Positions 1-12,000 of a DNA stretch of 64,000 bases are shown piece by piece. The translations under genes and the position numbers were made by a program. Each line of letters begins with the position of its first letter. The stretch's first letter is position 1. The stretch spans positions 3,313,501 to 3,377,500 of the forward strand of contig NC_059084.1 in the NCBI RefSeq assembly GCF_020497125.1, read 5' to 3'. The notes under the pieces are model-generated. The model was not told the origin of the DNA. It did no database searches and saw only the letters and a list, made by a program, of their open reading frames with translations. This DNA is from Mauremys mutica (taxonomy: Eukaryota; Chordata; Testudines; Geoemydidae).

Positions 1-1180
1 TGGCAGCCATCAAGCTTTATTTGCGCACCTGATGCCCCCAGGATTTGAACGTAGGTGTGCAGGAGCAAAAAGCTAGCCCATGATTGACTACTCACCCCGG
101 CCCTTAGAGTCCTCGGGTGACCCTTCGTGGCCACGAGGAGCGACTGCCTCAAGCAAGTTCTAATCCGGAGCTCTCTGCCTCTTGGAAACGTGCTCCTGGT
201 GACGTATTCCAGGGGAGAGGTCTCACCTTGGGCTCGCTTTAGAAAATCACTAGGAATCTTGCATTGCCATGGGAGCTCGCTCAGAGAGGTCAGAGTGTTT
301 GCTGTCTGCAGGGTTCCCCTGTCTCCTAGCAGAGCTCTGCGAAGGATCTACCCTTCTTCTAGTCCAGCTTTAGTGTTAGCGTCCCAATGTGTCAGTAACC
401 AGGCCGGCGATGTTTCTGTAAGTGTCATTTTTAATGAACACTTCCTTTTGCTTCGGGTGGCTGTATTTTCCAGGGCTAAAGTGCAGTCCCTCTCCAGGGA
501 GATGCCCCGGCACCCATTCTGCTGATAGCCGTGGGACTGGCCGCTGTCTGAGGGCAAGGGCCTGTCTTCAGTGTGTCCGTACAATGCTTTGTCTGCCCGT
601 GACACTCTAGTAATAACAACAACTGTAGCTCAGGGCTGCAGCACAAATACTCTCTACCTAGCCGGGGGGTGTCCTAAGGGGTCTGGTTAGAGGACACGGC
701 CTGCTTTAATTTCTGCATGAAAATGTGATATTCAGTAGTTCTTAATATTCCTACCACGTGTCCCACTTTAGGAATATTGGGGCTCTTACACTGCAGGGTG
801 TTGAGGGGTGAGGGGGGCCTTCTGTTAGTCACACAGACAGGCTCCGTTCTCCAGTACCCGTCTGGGAATGCCCTCAGTGTGCTCAGCCGAGCGCACGCTG
901 GGATCTCTCACTGGAGTCCAGGACGGTCTGTAATCCAGGAGGTTTGTGCTTCAGATCTGAGAAGTGGGGAGGAAAAGGTTAAAATTCCCCACTTGGTGAA
1001 ACTCCTCTTCCCTTTGAGCCTCCTGGCTCCTACCGGCCTGTGCCCCAGCGCCTGGCAGTGCTGGACTCAAGGAAAGGAGCTGAGCCGAGGTCTGGGGCGG
1101 AACGGCTCTGTGGGGAGCAGCGCTGACGTGGTCAGGATTGTTGTGCTTGGTGGGGTTGTTGACTGTCCGTGTTTTCCCAG
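1..1180 (+). other. SNPH intron, partial
   Basis: This is sequence upstream of the first recognisable SNPH exon. I see no other exon, RNA gene or clear repeat in it. Open frames here have no recognisable product. Confidence 0.6.
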
Positions 1181-1330
1181 GCGGCCCATCAAGTACAGTC
1201 TGTGCAGCGATAACCATGGGATAAAGCCGCCCACCCCTGAGCAGTACCTGACCCCCCTCCAGCAGAAGGAGGTCTGCATTAGACACCTGAAGGCCCGGCT
1301 GAAGGACACCCAGGAGAGACTCCAGGACAG
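1181..1330 (+). CDS. SNPH: SNPH internal coding exon
   Basis: The exon is preceded by a pyrimidine-rich tract ending ttttcccag and followed by gtaagt. It starts with the third base of a split codon and ends with two bases of an Arg codon completed in the next exon. It codes the conserved block before the coiled coil (SLCSDNHGIKPPTPEQYLTP, then KARLKDTQERLQDR). Confidence 0.95.
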
Positions 1331-4252
1331 GTAAGTGCTGAGGCAGGTGAGCAGGTAACAGGAGGCTCCCAGTACCAGTGGGGATGAGGGAATGGGAAGG
1401 TTGTAACTGAATGCGTAGGAACCTCCAAATCAGGTCAGGCCATCTAATGTGGTGTCCTGCCTCTGAGAGTGGCCAGTACCCACTGCTTCAGAGGGGGGCA
1501 CCAGAATCCATGTAGTGGGTAACTATGACCAAAGGGGAAACAGCCTTCCCAGCTGCAGGCAATTCCTGGTTGGTTTGTGCCCTAAAGCTGAGAGTTTATA
1601 TCCCTTATATAGGATGATAATGTGTAGCTGTGGATGATCTCATTATCCACATGAATAGCTAATCCCTGTGCTAATCTGACTAAGCAGTCAGTAACATCCT
1701 GTGGTGGTGAGTTCCACAGGTTAGTCAGGAGCTGTGTAAAACAAAGGGTTTCTTTTTATCAGTTTTAAATTTGTTGCCAAATTTGGGAAGGAAATTTGGA
1801 GATTGCAGAGACCGCGATTTTCGCCTGGCAGGTTTGTGACTCTCCCGTTCTCCATCAAGTTGCTCTCTGATCTGATTTTCTTGAGCAGCAGATATTAGTA
1901 CACTGTGGTGTTCTTACATTTCTGCCTGTATACTGTATATTTATTGAGCGTTGTGTATGAATATAAATTCCCCTCCGACCCAATACCTAATAACTTGGTG
2001 GTGTAGGAAAAAGGATGGAATTGTGAACTAGGCTCATGGACTCTAAGGTCAGAAGGGACCATTGTGATCATCCAGTCCAGGGGTAGACAACCTATGGCAC
2101 GGGTGCCGAAGGCGGCATGTGAGCTGATTTTCAGCGGCACTCACAGTGGCCGGGTCCTGGCCACCGGTCCAGGGGGCTCTGCATTTTAATTTAATTTTAA
2201 ATGAAGCTTCTTAAACATTTTAAAAACCTATTTACTTTACATACAACAATAGTTTAGTTAGATATGATAGACTTATAGAAAGAGACCTTCTAAAAATGTT
2301 AAAATGTATGACTGGCACGCGAAACCTTACATTAGAGTGAATAACTGAAGACTCGGCACAGCACTTCTGAAAGGTTGCCGACCCCTGCTCTAGTCTGACC
2401 TCCTGCAGGTTGCAGGCCACAGAACCTCCCCCACCCACTCCGGTCACAGACCCCTAACCTCTGGCTGAGGTACTGAAGGCCTCAAATCCTGGTTTAATGA
2501 CTTCAAGTTACAGAGAATCCAGCATTTACTCTAGTTTAAACCTGCAGAGCTAAGAAGATTCTCATCTGAAGGGACCACTGTAAGAGATGATCACAGGGTT
2601 TCTATTTGCCTGTCCCCCCTCTCTGCTTCCCTCAGGAAGTATCCCCAAGGCCCCTATGTGCTTTCTGACCCCCTTCCCCACTGAACACACACACACATCT
2701 CCCCAGTGCTGCTGTTATCCAAGGGAACCTGGGATTGGACAATCTAATCACAGAACAACTTTGTGCTTCGGTTTCCCACCATTTTTACCCATATAAGTCC
2801 TGTCTGCCCTTCTCCTTGTATAGAAGGTCCTAGCATAGGTGAGAGGAGAAAGATGGTGATTAGGGGGGTTGGACAATAAATTGACCCCAGAAATGCACCG
2901 TCCAAACTACTTTTAGCGTGGACTGTCAACACCTATGCAAAGTTCCAACCTCCGGTCGTGTCACACCGGCCCCCTCGGGTGGAAGTGGTGGTGATTGTCT
3001 GTCTGTCTGGTGCAGGGATACTGAGATTGAGGATCTGAAGACCCAGCTCTCGAGGATGCAGGAGGACTGGATCGAGGAAGAGTGCCATCGTGTGGAGGCC
3101 CAGCTGGCACTCAAGGAGGCCCGGAAAGAGATCAAACAGCTGAAGCAAGTGATTGACACCGTGAAGAACAACTTGATGGAGAAGGACAAAGGCCTTCAGA
3201 AATATTTTGTGGACATCAACATCCAGAATAAGAAGCTGGAGACTCTGCTGCACAGCATGGAGATAGCTCAGGATGGGGCTGTGAAGGAGGAAGGGGCTGG
3301 GGAGTCGGCGGGGGGCTCTCCAGCCCGGTCACTCACCCGCAGCTCCACCTACACCAAGCTGAGTGACCAGGCAGCAGGGGACAGGAACGCTGGGGACTCA
3401 CAGACCCTGTCAGCTGAGGAGGTGGCGGACAGCGGCTTTGTGGCTGCAGATGACTCGCTAAGCCGGACGGACTTGCTGGAGCAGAGCAGCCTGCTCTCAT
3501 CAGGGGTAGAGTTCTGCACTGAGGAGGGGTCTCTACAGAGCTCCTTCACGCTGGGCTCCAGACTTCCCACCAGCTCCACCTATGAGAAACTGATGGGTAC
3601 GCAAGGCAGCGTGGAGGCTGGAGTGCAGGCAAGCTGCATGCAGGAGCAGGCCATCCAGACTGACTTCGTGCATTACCAGCCAGACCTGGACACTATCCTG
3701 GAAAAGGTCATGAAGACCCAGGCTTGCAGCCTGGGCAGCCCCACTTCAGTGTGGGTGTCCGAAATGGAAGACATCGTGCCCAGCTCTGAGACTCAGGCCC
3801 AGAACTTCTCCGGGACCACGGACTGGATGGCGACTGAACCCAACTCTGTGGTGGTGGTGACTGCAGGAGATGGGCCAGAGACTCCGGAGGGGCAAGAGGG
3901 CTGCCCAGGACTGGTGACCAACAACCCTGCCGTGCACCAGCCCTCTAGCACTAGCCAGTCGGTGAGCGTCATTTGCACCCTGGAGGAGGACGCTGCTGAG
4001 CTGAGCCAGGAGGCCACGGTACCGAAAAGCTACTGGAGCCGCCATTTCATTGTGGATCTCTTGGCCGTGGTGGTGCCGGTGGTGCCCACGGTAGCCTGGC
4101 TGTGCCGTACTCAGCGGAGGCAGGGCCAGCCCATATACAATATCAGCTCGCTGCTCCGTGGGTGCTGCACGGTCGCTCTGCACTCCTTACGGAAGATCAA
4201 CTGTCGCTCTGTTAGCAACATGGGAGGTAGCGGCGGCAGCTCCCAGCCATAA
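1181..4252 (+). CDS. SNPH: SNPH, syntaphilin (3' part; two coding exons in window)
   Basis: Syntaphilin is a neuronal protein that anchors mitochondria to axonal microtubules and was first described as a syntaxin-1 binding inhibitor of SNARE assembly. Two coding exons, 1181-1330 and 3016-4252, join in frame through a split Arg codon and give the last 461 residues. The first exon begins with a conserved RPIKYSLCSDNHG block and PPTPEQYLTPLQQKEV. It is followed by a charged heptad-rich coiled coil of about 100 residues, a low-complexity Ser/Thr-rich middle, and a C-terminal hydrophobic anchor (about 4046-4105, FIVDLLAVVVP core) with a conserved QPIYNISSLLRGCC tail. The tail matches the mitochondrial outer-membrane anchor of vertebrate syntaphilin. 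The exons coding the N-terminus are off the left edge; nothing upstream of 1180 resembles them. Identification is by family recognition and is very secure. Confidence 0.96.
2025..2077 (-). mobile_element. CR1-like LINE tail, antisense, segment 1
   Basis: The CTAAGGTCAGAAGGGACCAT segment is the reverse complement of a CR1-like 3' tail. It is continuous with 2388-2560 apart from the inserted hAT element. Confidence 0.7.
2078..2387 (+). mobile_element. hAT-type non-autonomous element, copy 1
   Basis: The termini are inverted repeats: CAGGGGTAGACAACC on the left and GGTTGCCGACCCCTG on the right. The flanking octamers atccagtc (2070-2077) and ctctagtc (2388-2395) agree at 6 of 8 positions, as expected for an aged 8-bp hAT target duplication. 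The body carries the GCCGAAGGCGGCA segment and an AT-rich centre shared with the copies at 18.9 and 30.3 kb. There is no open reading frame. Confidence 0.88.
2388..2560 (-). mobile_element. CR1-like LINE tail, antisense, segment 2
   Basis: It begins TAGTCTGACCTCCTGCA and includes GGCCACAGAACCTC and CAGACCCCTAACCTC, the complement of the CR1-like tail seen sense at 18.8 kb. The distal boundary is approximate. Confidence 0.65.
3016..4252 (+). CDS. SNPH: SNPH terminal coding exon
   Basis: The acceptor is tctggtgcag at 3006-3015. The open reading frame continues to TAA at 4250-4252. It codes the main coiled coil (starts DTEIEDLKTQLSRMQ), the Ser/Thr-rich region with an SSTYTKL block and a conserved DFVHYQPDLDTILEKV motif, and the membrane anchor. 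An upstream in-frame ATG at 2918 is in the intron and is not the start. Confidence 0.96.
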
Positions 4253-4647
4253 CTCTCCTCTTCCAGCAACCAAACACATTGCACATGCTTCAAGGTCCGA
4301 CGTTGTGAAACGATCAGAATTTATCTGACCACTGATTGTAAATTCCAGACACACAAAACGTTTGTTTTATTTATTTGAAGTACATGGGCAGCCTGACATC
4401 CTCTGATCTGCTGCAGCTAGAATATGCAATTCCAGGGGGCTTGCCAGGGGCCTGAGGAAAATGAGCTTCTGGGTTTGCTTTGGCTTCTGAGATGTTTGAG
4501 GAATAAAAACGGCCAATCCTGGAAGAGCAGAGTTGGGGGAGGCACCCCAGCCTCCAGGCTGAAGGACACTCGCCCAGCAGGTGATGTAGCTGATGGATTT
4601 TGCACTGTCCGCAAGTGAAGTCTGGGTAGCACAGATGTGTACGTGCA

Positions 4648-4903
4648 GGGTGCGTCTACACAGCGCAGCCCCCTGCGGCAGCAAGTCTCAGGGCCCGGGT
4701 CAGCGGACTCAGGCTCACGCTGTAGGGCTACGAATTGCAGTGTCGACGTTCTCGCTCAGGCTCTGAGGCCCTCTCCTCACCCGGTATCGGAGCCCCCAAC
4801 ATCTACACTGGCTGTTTTGAACCTGCTGCAGAAGCCTGAGTCAGTTAACCTTGTACTCTGAGACTTGCTGCCATGGGACTCTTTTTGCGGTGTAGACGGA
4901 CCC
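4648..4903. mobile_element. Inverted-repeat DNA transposon (MITE) in SNPH 3' UTR
   Basis: The ends are inverted copies: GGGTGCGTCTACAC on the left and GTGTAGACGGACCC on the right. The interior is non-coding and imperfectly palindromic (GACTCAGGCT-type and CTCAGGCTCTG blocks). The length of about 256 bp and the lack of any transposase frame indicate a non-autonomous element. I recall this family as common in turtle genomes; the superfamily is not certain. Confidence 0.7.
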
Positions 4904-5155
4904 AGGGTCACTTCATCTAGGGAGACAGAGCATTGCAAGCCCTTCCCTGGACTGATGGATCCCCTCCACCCCACCCTGCCTCCCCTCACTAGTCCACTTC
5001 TGTTGTTCCCTCTGGCCATGGCAGGGTCATTTGAAAGGCTGACTGCCCAACTGGCCTTTCATTGCATTGAACTTGTTCCTACAGTCGTTCCTGAGTCCCA
5101 AGAGGAAACCGCCACGCCTGCCGTCAGTGCGAGGGGAGTCCTGCGGGTCAAACAG

Positions 5156-5332
5156 GGGGAGGGCTAGCTCAGTGGTTTGAGCATTAGCCTGCTAAACCCA
5201 GGGCTGTGAGTTAAATCCCTGAGGGGGCCATTTAGGGATCGGGGGGAGTTGGGGCTTGGCCCTGCTTTGAGCAGGGGGTTGGACTAGATACCTCCTGAGG
5301 TCCCTTCCAACCCTGAGATTCTGTGATTCTCT
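5156..5332 (+). mobile_element. Turtle tRNA-derived SINE with CR1-like tail
   Basis: The head contains a Pol III A box (TAGCTCAGTGGTTTGAGC) and a B-box-like GTGAGTTAAATCCC with tRNA-like spacing. It is followed by GAGGGGGCCATTTAGGGA and a CR1-like tail (CCTGAGGTCCCTTCCAACC, then GATTCTGTGATTCT). This composite is the cryptodiran turtle SINE, whose tail matches a CR1-like LINE. It is the best taxonomic marker in the window. Confidence 0.88.
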
Positions 5333-6784
5333 GAAACCCTGCCCAGGGCTCCGAGGACATTGGCTAATGGCTGTAGCTCTCAAGTGACATTGCTTGCAGA
5401 GACTCATTTTAACGTGTAGAGAACAAAGGGGAAATCAAGAAGGCATGGGCCGGAGAGATGGGGAGAAGGGCTAGAATGGGGGAGGTGCCTCTCTAGAATA
5501 GATGTCCTTATTCCCAACACGCTTTGCAGAATAAACAGGGAGAGGCCTGAATTCCCGGTTTGCAGAGAGGAGTCTAGTCTCAATCGGTGTGAGAGCCGGT
5601 GCAGAACGTGGCTTCTAGGGGCAGGGGTGGAGCAACGAGGGTTGCCCAGGTCTGCTCCCTTTGCCCGTAGGAGAGTCAGTGACTCACAATCCCTCCCCCC
5701 AGAGGATGGGGTCAGAGGACAGAGTGGACAGATGCTTCTATGCATTCACTTTGGAACCCACAGGAATGTCACTCCCTTATCCTTGTCACCTCCTGGGGCT
5801 TTGGAGCTGTTGGTTCAAGTCCTGCTTTGCTGACCCAGTTCTAAAGCTTTTTGCCTCCTGGAAGATGTGACAGTGAGGGCCTGGTGGCCAAGCCGGAGAA
5901 GCCCGATATACCTCATGTGAATCTCCAGAGCCACCTGCTGTATTACATATGCACCCAGGTTGCTTATGGGGAGACCTCCTTAAGTTCTGTATCTTTCATT
6001 CCGTGCTTTGCACTATGTTCACTTTTTGCAAACGGAAGCTCCCTTGTAGAGGTTTCTCTGCTGCAGGTTTCAATGACAGGCTGACGTCTGCACTGCTGGC
6101 AGAGTCCTGAAAGGGTTACAAGGACGAACCAAGGCCCCGGAGTCCTTTGCTGCTGCTCTGCTTCCATCCCAGCTCTTCGTCCTGGGGCCGGGAGAACAGC
6201 TGGGGTTTCCTCAGGCCGGAGCAGTACTGGAGTGTCTGATAGGAGTGCAGGGTGAGAGTGTTTCGGTTACGCTAGCGGTGGGGGGCGTCTGGCTGCCCAT
6301 CGCCGCAGAGCTTTCGGTGCTGATTCTGAAAGCTGGAGATGCCTGGAACTGGCATGGAGCGGTGGGGGGACAGAGCAGAGAAGGCAGAGGGCCAAGCGAA
6401 GCACAGGGAGAGCATAGCCCTGGTCTCTGGAGGCAGCTTGTCTGAAACTCAGGCTGGCAGAAAACGTCTGCAAGTGAAGGTGGCCTCCGGAAATGCCTTT
6501 AAAAGCCAAAAAATCTCACTGCAGAGATCGATCAGCTGGGGGCAAATGCCTAGAGAGAATGAGGCCTCATCCAAACCATTTCCTCTAGATGTGCAGCACA
6601 AGCCTGCTGGCATACGCTCCAGTGCTCTGACGGGTAATCGGCTTGGGGTTATCTGCAGTGTTCAGCCCTGAGAGCGCATAAAATCAACTCCGTGAGCTTG
6701 GATGGCCTTGCCCCTGTCTTCTCTGGGGAGTGACTGACCTGAAGGGCCAGGGCTTCAGAAGGGCGTGAGTGCATTTTTGTGCGC

Positions 6785-6815
6785 ACATGCACGCGCGCAC
6801 ACACACACACACGTA
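6785..6815. repeat. (CA)n-rich simple repeat
   Basis: This is a short alternating CG/CA/AC tract; it is simple sequence only. Confidence 0.8.
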
Positions 6816-7591
6816 CGTTTCTGAATCTGGCTGCAAAGGTTGTGTTTACCTTTACGATTACTTGAACTAACAATGTTTCTGCTCTTACGTTCCCCCACTC
6901 CCTGCCCCGCTGCCATCTCCTCCACACACGTGGGGTGCGGGAGTATTTCTTGTAAGCGTTTTATTCAATTGAAAGCGAGTTGTCTGGCGGGGTCCAAGCG
7001 TCTGGGGCGGGGCACATTGGTTCACCTCCCTGTGGCTTTTGCCCTCTGGGTCAGACTGTCAAACAGCTTTAGTTAGACTTTACCACAGGTGGCTGGCTAC
7101 CTTGGTCATGTGCCCCCCGCCCCCTACCTACTGTTGCAGGGGGGTGTCACTGCATGTGTTGATGTTGCCACATGCTCGTACTTTCACAACCTGTATCCAG
7201 CACGCCAGGACTGTCACAAATCAATATCCCTTTGGGACAAGAGCTTGTTGCAGGATAAAAGTGGGTCACTGATCTTCAAAATGTAGTGGGGAGCCGGGGG
7301 AGCTGGGGTTGAAGGAGCCTTGGGTTTGATAATGTAATATAAAGTATTTGGGGGAGAAATGGACAAAACCCAGGCAAAATGGCAACTGTCATTGGAGTTA
7401 GGATGTAAGGCTCTTGTGCAATGTATTTGTGAATGTGTGTACACGTCTGTTAGACTATCCAACGCTCTGCTGAGAAATCAGTGTAGGATTATATTTGAAA
7501 GAGAAATCTATATATTTTTTAAATACAGAACTTAAAAGCTGTAACCACTTTTGTTCCCAGGGGCCTGTAACCTTTGTCTGTTGGTGGATGT

Positions 7592-7597
7592 AATAAA
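7592..7597 (+). terminator. SNPH: Candidate SNPH poly(A) signal
   Basis: AATAAA follows AT-rich 3'UTR-like sequence and precedes a TG-rich segment, as expected for cleavage and polyadenylation. AATAAA at 4502-4507 is a proximal alternative. Confidence 0.45.
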
Positions 7598-8609
7598 TGT
7601 CATTGGGTCTCTGTTTCCATGTGGCTGTTTCCATGTAGCCGGCCGTAGGCTTCCGCTCTGGAGCGAGCTGGGCTGCAGCGCACGTTCCGCAGACGTTCCC
7701 CTGTCAGTGTCCCTGCCTCTGAGCGATGAAAGAGCCTAGCCCCTGCCGCCCGGACGTGATGTCTCCACCCAGAATGTCCATTCTGCTCCCGGGGCGCTAA
7801 CGGGCTCTCGGGCCTGGGCAGTCAAACCCGAGCCAGGGATGGGGAAGCGGCAACGCCCCGAGTGCCTTGTGCTTTCCGGCAGGCCGTGTGGGTGGGCTCC
7901 CGTTTCCTTCTGTCGGTGTGTCTCAGGGCGGGACGGGGGAAGTGGGAAGGCTGATAAAGCAGACAGGGGATAGGGCAGGTCTAGTTTAACTCCTCGATTC
8001 TCAGTGGGGCGGGGGCCCAGCACAACATCCGTTGGCAGCAGTGGTTCTAGTGGCCCACGGAGAAAGGACTACGACTTCCTGTGACAGGGCTGAGCCCGGC
8101 GGCCTGGGCCAGGACTGGGGCCTTTCTGCTGCATGGTGTTGGGACTTCAATCCACCAGTCCCCACTACGCCCCTTTGGGTAGCCGCCTGGGTGTATTAAC
8201 ATGCACCTGCCTTTCTGCTGTGAGGCCGTTCCCATTCTCACCTGCTCTACCCGTTAATCTGTGATGGGACAAACCCCCTTGGATCTGACCTGCTCTGCAA
8301 ACACTTCCCTCAAGCACTGCAGCTGGCCCGGGATTTGGTTGAGGAAGAACTTATGCCCAAGGTTCCCCACCCACACACCCACCCATGCTGCTTGTCAAGT
8401 CCCAAGTGGTGCAAAGAGGAACAGGTGCGAATGCATTGCTAGCCAGCCGCAGGCCTCACCCATCAATAGTAAACTCCTTTGGGGCAGTACTGCACAGTGG
8501 GGTTGGCACACTCGATGCTGGAGTGGCCACTGAGCCATTCATTAGCTCCTAAACCTACCCTCACTCCCCTCGGTTTAAGAAGAGGCAAATAGGAGCAGCT
8601 TTAATTGAG

Positions 8610-8615
8610 TTTATT
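8610..8615 (-). terminator. SDCBP2: SDCBP2 poly(A) signal
   Basis: TTTATT on the + strand is AATAAA in the gene's direction, about 350 bases past the stop codon. The predicted transcript end is near 8.59 kb, about 1 kb from the convergent SNPH end. Confidence 0.65.
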
Positions 8616-8960
8616 AAAACAGCTCTCTGTGTGGGTCTTGAAAGGGTTGCATCATGTGACCTCCACCAGGGAGGCCCCCCCACACCCATTCACCTCGCTT
8701 CTGTGTATGTACACCCGCATCTCTACCCACCTCCACCTCCCCGCGCTCCTTCGGACACCAGCCGACTGGATGGACAAAACAAGGCTCCAGCCTGTCCAGG
8801 TGAATGAATAAAAGATTAAAGGAAACAGTTGGTTTTTGCTCTAGAATATCCCCCACAGAGATGCACCTGTTTTCCCGGCATTGTAGGGAAGTCTTTGGTA
8901 TATTGTGTTTAATAAGAGGAAGGAAGATTCGCTGAGCTCCCGCTGACCAGGGGCCGGACT

Positions 8961-9015
8961 TTAAGCATCAGGAAGCGAGTGGTCCATGGATGACTTGATC
9001 TTCCCAGGTGACAGC
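8961..9015 (-). CDS. SDCBP2: SDCBP2 terminal coding exon
   Basis: The acceptor ctactaactag precedes position 9015. With the split Arg codon the exon reads [22 protein letters not shown]. The MDHSxPDA ending is the syntenin C-terminal signature. This 55-nt coding piece is easily missed by ORF-based annotation. Confidence 0.92.
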
Positions 9016-12000
9016 CTAGTTAGTAGATGGGAAAAAGGTCAGTGAGGAAGTGTTTGTGCAAAGGATCTGCCCAGTATCTTTACCTAGCACCCCGCCTCCT
9101 TCCCTTGGCCAGAGCCTCCTTCCCAACATTCGGGGGGGCTGGGGAGAGCAGGAATTGACTCTTCATGAACAGCACCAAAAAAGCTGTACTAGGTAAAGCA
9201 ATGTCCGTAGTACAGAGAGCACCCTGTGCGGTACAGAAAAGGCACATGACGTGTTCCCTGCCTCAAACAGCGTCCGCTCTAACCATGCAATGTACAGAGG
9301 AAGGTGGAGGAACGGGCCTGCAAAAAGCCTGCTGAGGAGCTGTGGGACTTTGCATGAGCGTGGCTGGTGCCAGGGGGTTTTTGGGTTTTGATTTTGGATC
9401 CTTTTACTTGAAAAGGGAAAGATGCCAGAGGCCAGCAGCAGCCACCGGCCCGGTTGCACTAGGCACCATACAGAGGCAGTGGGGGATTTCTGGCACTATG
9501 AAAGGCATAATTTATTAACAATTTACAGTAATTAACCTGACCCTTCTCTAGCACCTGTGACTGAAAGCGCTCACCACTTCACAACCGTGTTCGTTTCAGC
9601 TCAGAGCCTCCCTGCGGGCTTGGGAAGGCTGATCCCCAGCGCAGCCTATGCTGTAATAAAGGCCCCGGCTGTGGCTGGCCCGGGTCACGTTCGGGCTGGA
9701 GCCAGGCCTCTGAATTTTAACAGAGCTCTAGGAAGAGCTCACAGATGCCTCCAGCTGGGACGCGCCAGGCCAGGAGGCACTCACTTTGCCATTGTACGTG
9801 TGTGGGAAGCCAGTGTCCCTACCGTTTGACCATGTGCTCGTAGATCACTGTGGGGATGATGGTGATGGTGACGGCGTTACCAGCTGTAACCAGGATATCC
9901 AGGATTTGTTTGTCCTTGAGGGGGGAAGAGTTGAGAAATACAATATTACAGCCCCAGATACTGCACGGGCCAAGCATTCCCCCCCCCAGGCAGAGCGAAC
10001 GCACAGCTGCCACTCCGCTGTGCACTCCTGCAGCAGCACAAAGGAGATGTAGCACGGCCAGTGCGTAGGCCCGTCAGTTCCCTGCTAGGGGTGAGTTACG
10101 CATGCACAGGGGGTTATTTGCATGGACAGCTGTGCAAACCTAGCTCTTAAAAAAAAAAACAGTCAGCCTTGATTTTTTTTAAAACGGTTTTAACCCGGCA
10201 GCCTTTAAAACCAAAAGACTCACCCGCTAGAGGCAGCTGCAGGGACCTCCCGTAAAGCAGCCCTTATTCAGGCTGACAACACACCAGTTAACGTCACTAA
10301 ATGACATGAAAAAAGACTTTGTTTCGCCCCACCAGGCCCCGGGCTGGGGCACGCTGGTCCCCCAGTAAAAGGAAGGCCTGGGAAGAGGGACCGAAACAGC
10401 CACTGAGTGTTTGCTGCAGCAAAATACTCCACCGTATGATTTAATTACTGGTACATTTAACTAGAGATCAGTTTCCTTCAGCCTCCAACCACAATTTTTT
10501 CTTTTAATCAGAGACACCACCTGGGGGAGATTTTCAAAGCCACAAGGGGGCGTTCGGGACCCTAGTCCCACTGAAAGGGGCTGGGTGCCTCTAAAAATCT
10601 TCCCCTCAAACTCCCTGGTACCCAGCTGCTTTGTCTGGTCTGACTGCAGCACAGCGATCGCCACAGGAAACGCTTCCACAGCAGCGGTGAACCAGGAGGC
10701 ATCAGTAACCCACAGTGGCAGCTTCTCAGAACACTCAGTTCCTGTTTCTCAAGAGCGAGACAAATCTTCAGCTGTAGGTCACCCGAGCCCGACTCAAGGT
10801 GCTTCCAACGGCTGCCCCAGAGAGGCGGGATTCTCCCGCTGTGGGACCAGGCCCCCCGAGCGAGGGCTGCTCCCTGTCCTGGCCAGGGGCCTGTCTCAGG
10901 GAGTCTCCCGCGCGCACCCTCCCGGCCCATCTCGCCGGGGGCCTTTACCTTCAGGCCGATGACGTTCTGCCCGTTCAGCTCACAGATGTAGTGGTTGATG
11001 AGGAGGCCGTTCCGGGCTGCAGAGCTGCCTTTGGTGAGAGAAACGATCTTCCCCTTCTTGATGACGAACCCCACGTGCCCCGTGCTGTCCTTGTGCATCG
11101 TCACCGTGCGCTGGAAGGGCCTGGGGGGGGCACCGGGACACGGGCAGTTAGTCGGGACCTGACGCTCCGCTGAGGAAGCCGGACGCAGGCCGAGCGCACC
11201 CCCCCACCCCACTCACCTGTCTCGCACGATCACGACGATTTTCTCCGGGGCGGCCTTTTTCAGGGCCCTGTTGGCCTTGTCTGTGCTCCAGCCGGCGCAG
11301 TCCTTCCCGTCGATCTGCAGCACCTGGTCCCCGAAGCGCAGCCCGACGAGGGACGCTGGGGAGTTGGCCTTAACCAGCTGCACAAACACCCCCTGCGGGA
11401 GGAGCAGGAGTCAGACTGTCACATGGGCGGCACCAGGCAGCCTGTGCCGGGACAGCGCTCGCATCGCTCAGTGGCGACCACTCCCGCTGACTGCAGAGCG
11501 GCTCAGCAAGGGATGCTGGCCAGGCCTCGGCTGGAAGGATTTGGGGCTGCAGCGTGAGGGTTTGTGACAGAGGTAAGGGACCACAGCGGGCACTGCCAGG
11601 GCGACCCGGGCACCAGGCTGGCTCCAGGGAGTTTGGCGCTTGATACCCCATCTCACAGTCAGAGCATCCTCAGACCAACCCGCTCACTATCACAAAGGGG
11701 TCCAGCTTCTCCTTGTACTATTCTTATACAACCCTGAGATTGCTCAGCAGGTCCCAGCCCCGGCACTCGGGCGCCAGGCCTGATGGGGCCGCAGTGGACC
11801 CAAGGGGAGCGGTGCACACTGGCCTCAGAACCCACCTGGTCGATGCTTTTCAGCTGGAGCCCAGTCTTCCCGCGCTCATCCTTGCAGAGGTGGAGCTCCC
11901 GCAGGCCTGGCTTGATCTCTGCCCTGCGCAGCCCGAGGTTGTTTCCCGTCAGTGGGGCGACCAGCACACCCTGGGAGGAAGGGACCAGGGCCCCTGCCTG

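Larger units (their letters stand above)
1331..3015 (+). other. SNPH intron
   Basis: The intron is bounded by gtaagt and cag. It holds an antisense CR1-like LINE tail interrupted by a hAT-type element (listed separately) and otherwise no recognisable feature. Confidence 0.85.
4253..7620 (+). other. SNPH: SNPH 3' UTR (probable extent)
   Basis: Two AATAAA signals on the + strand are plausible: 4502-4507, which would give a UTR of about 250 bases, and 7592-7597, followed by a GT-rich stretch, which would give about 3.3 kb. Human SNPH has a long 3' UTR, so I favour the distal site. The UTR then contains a 256-bp inverted-repeat element and a turtle SINE. The endpoint is inferred; a further AATAAA lies at about 8807. 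Confidence 0.5.

Noticed and set aside
2918..3015. In-frame ATG as an SNPH start
   Set aside because: It lies in the intron before a good acceptor; the 1181-1330 exon joins in frame and matches the family.
9819..9822. Stop codon as the end of SDCBP2
   Set aside because: It overlaps a GT donor, and a downstream exon restores the conserved C-terminus in frame.
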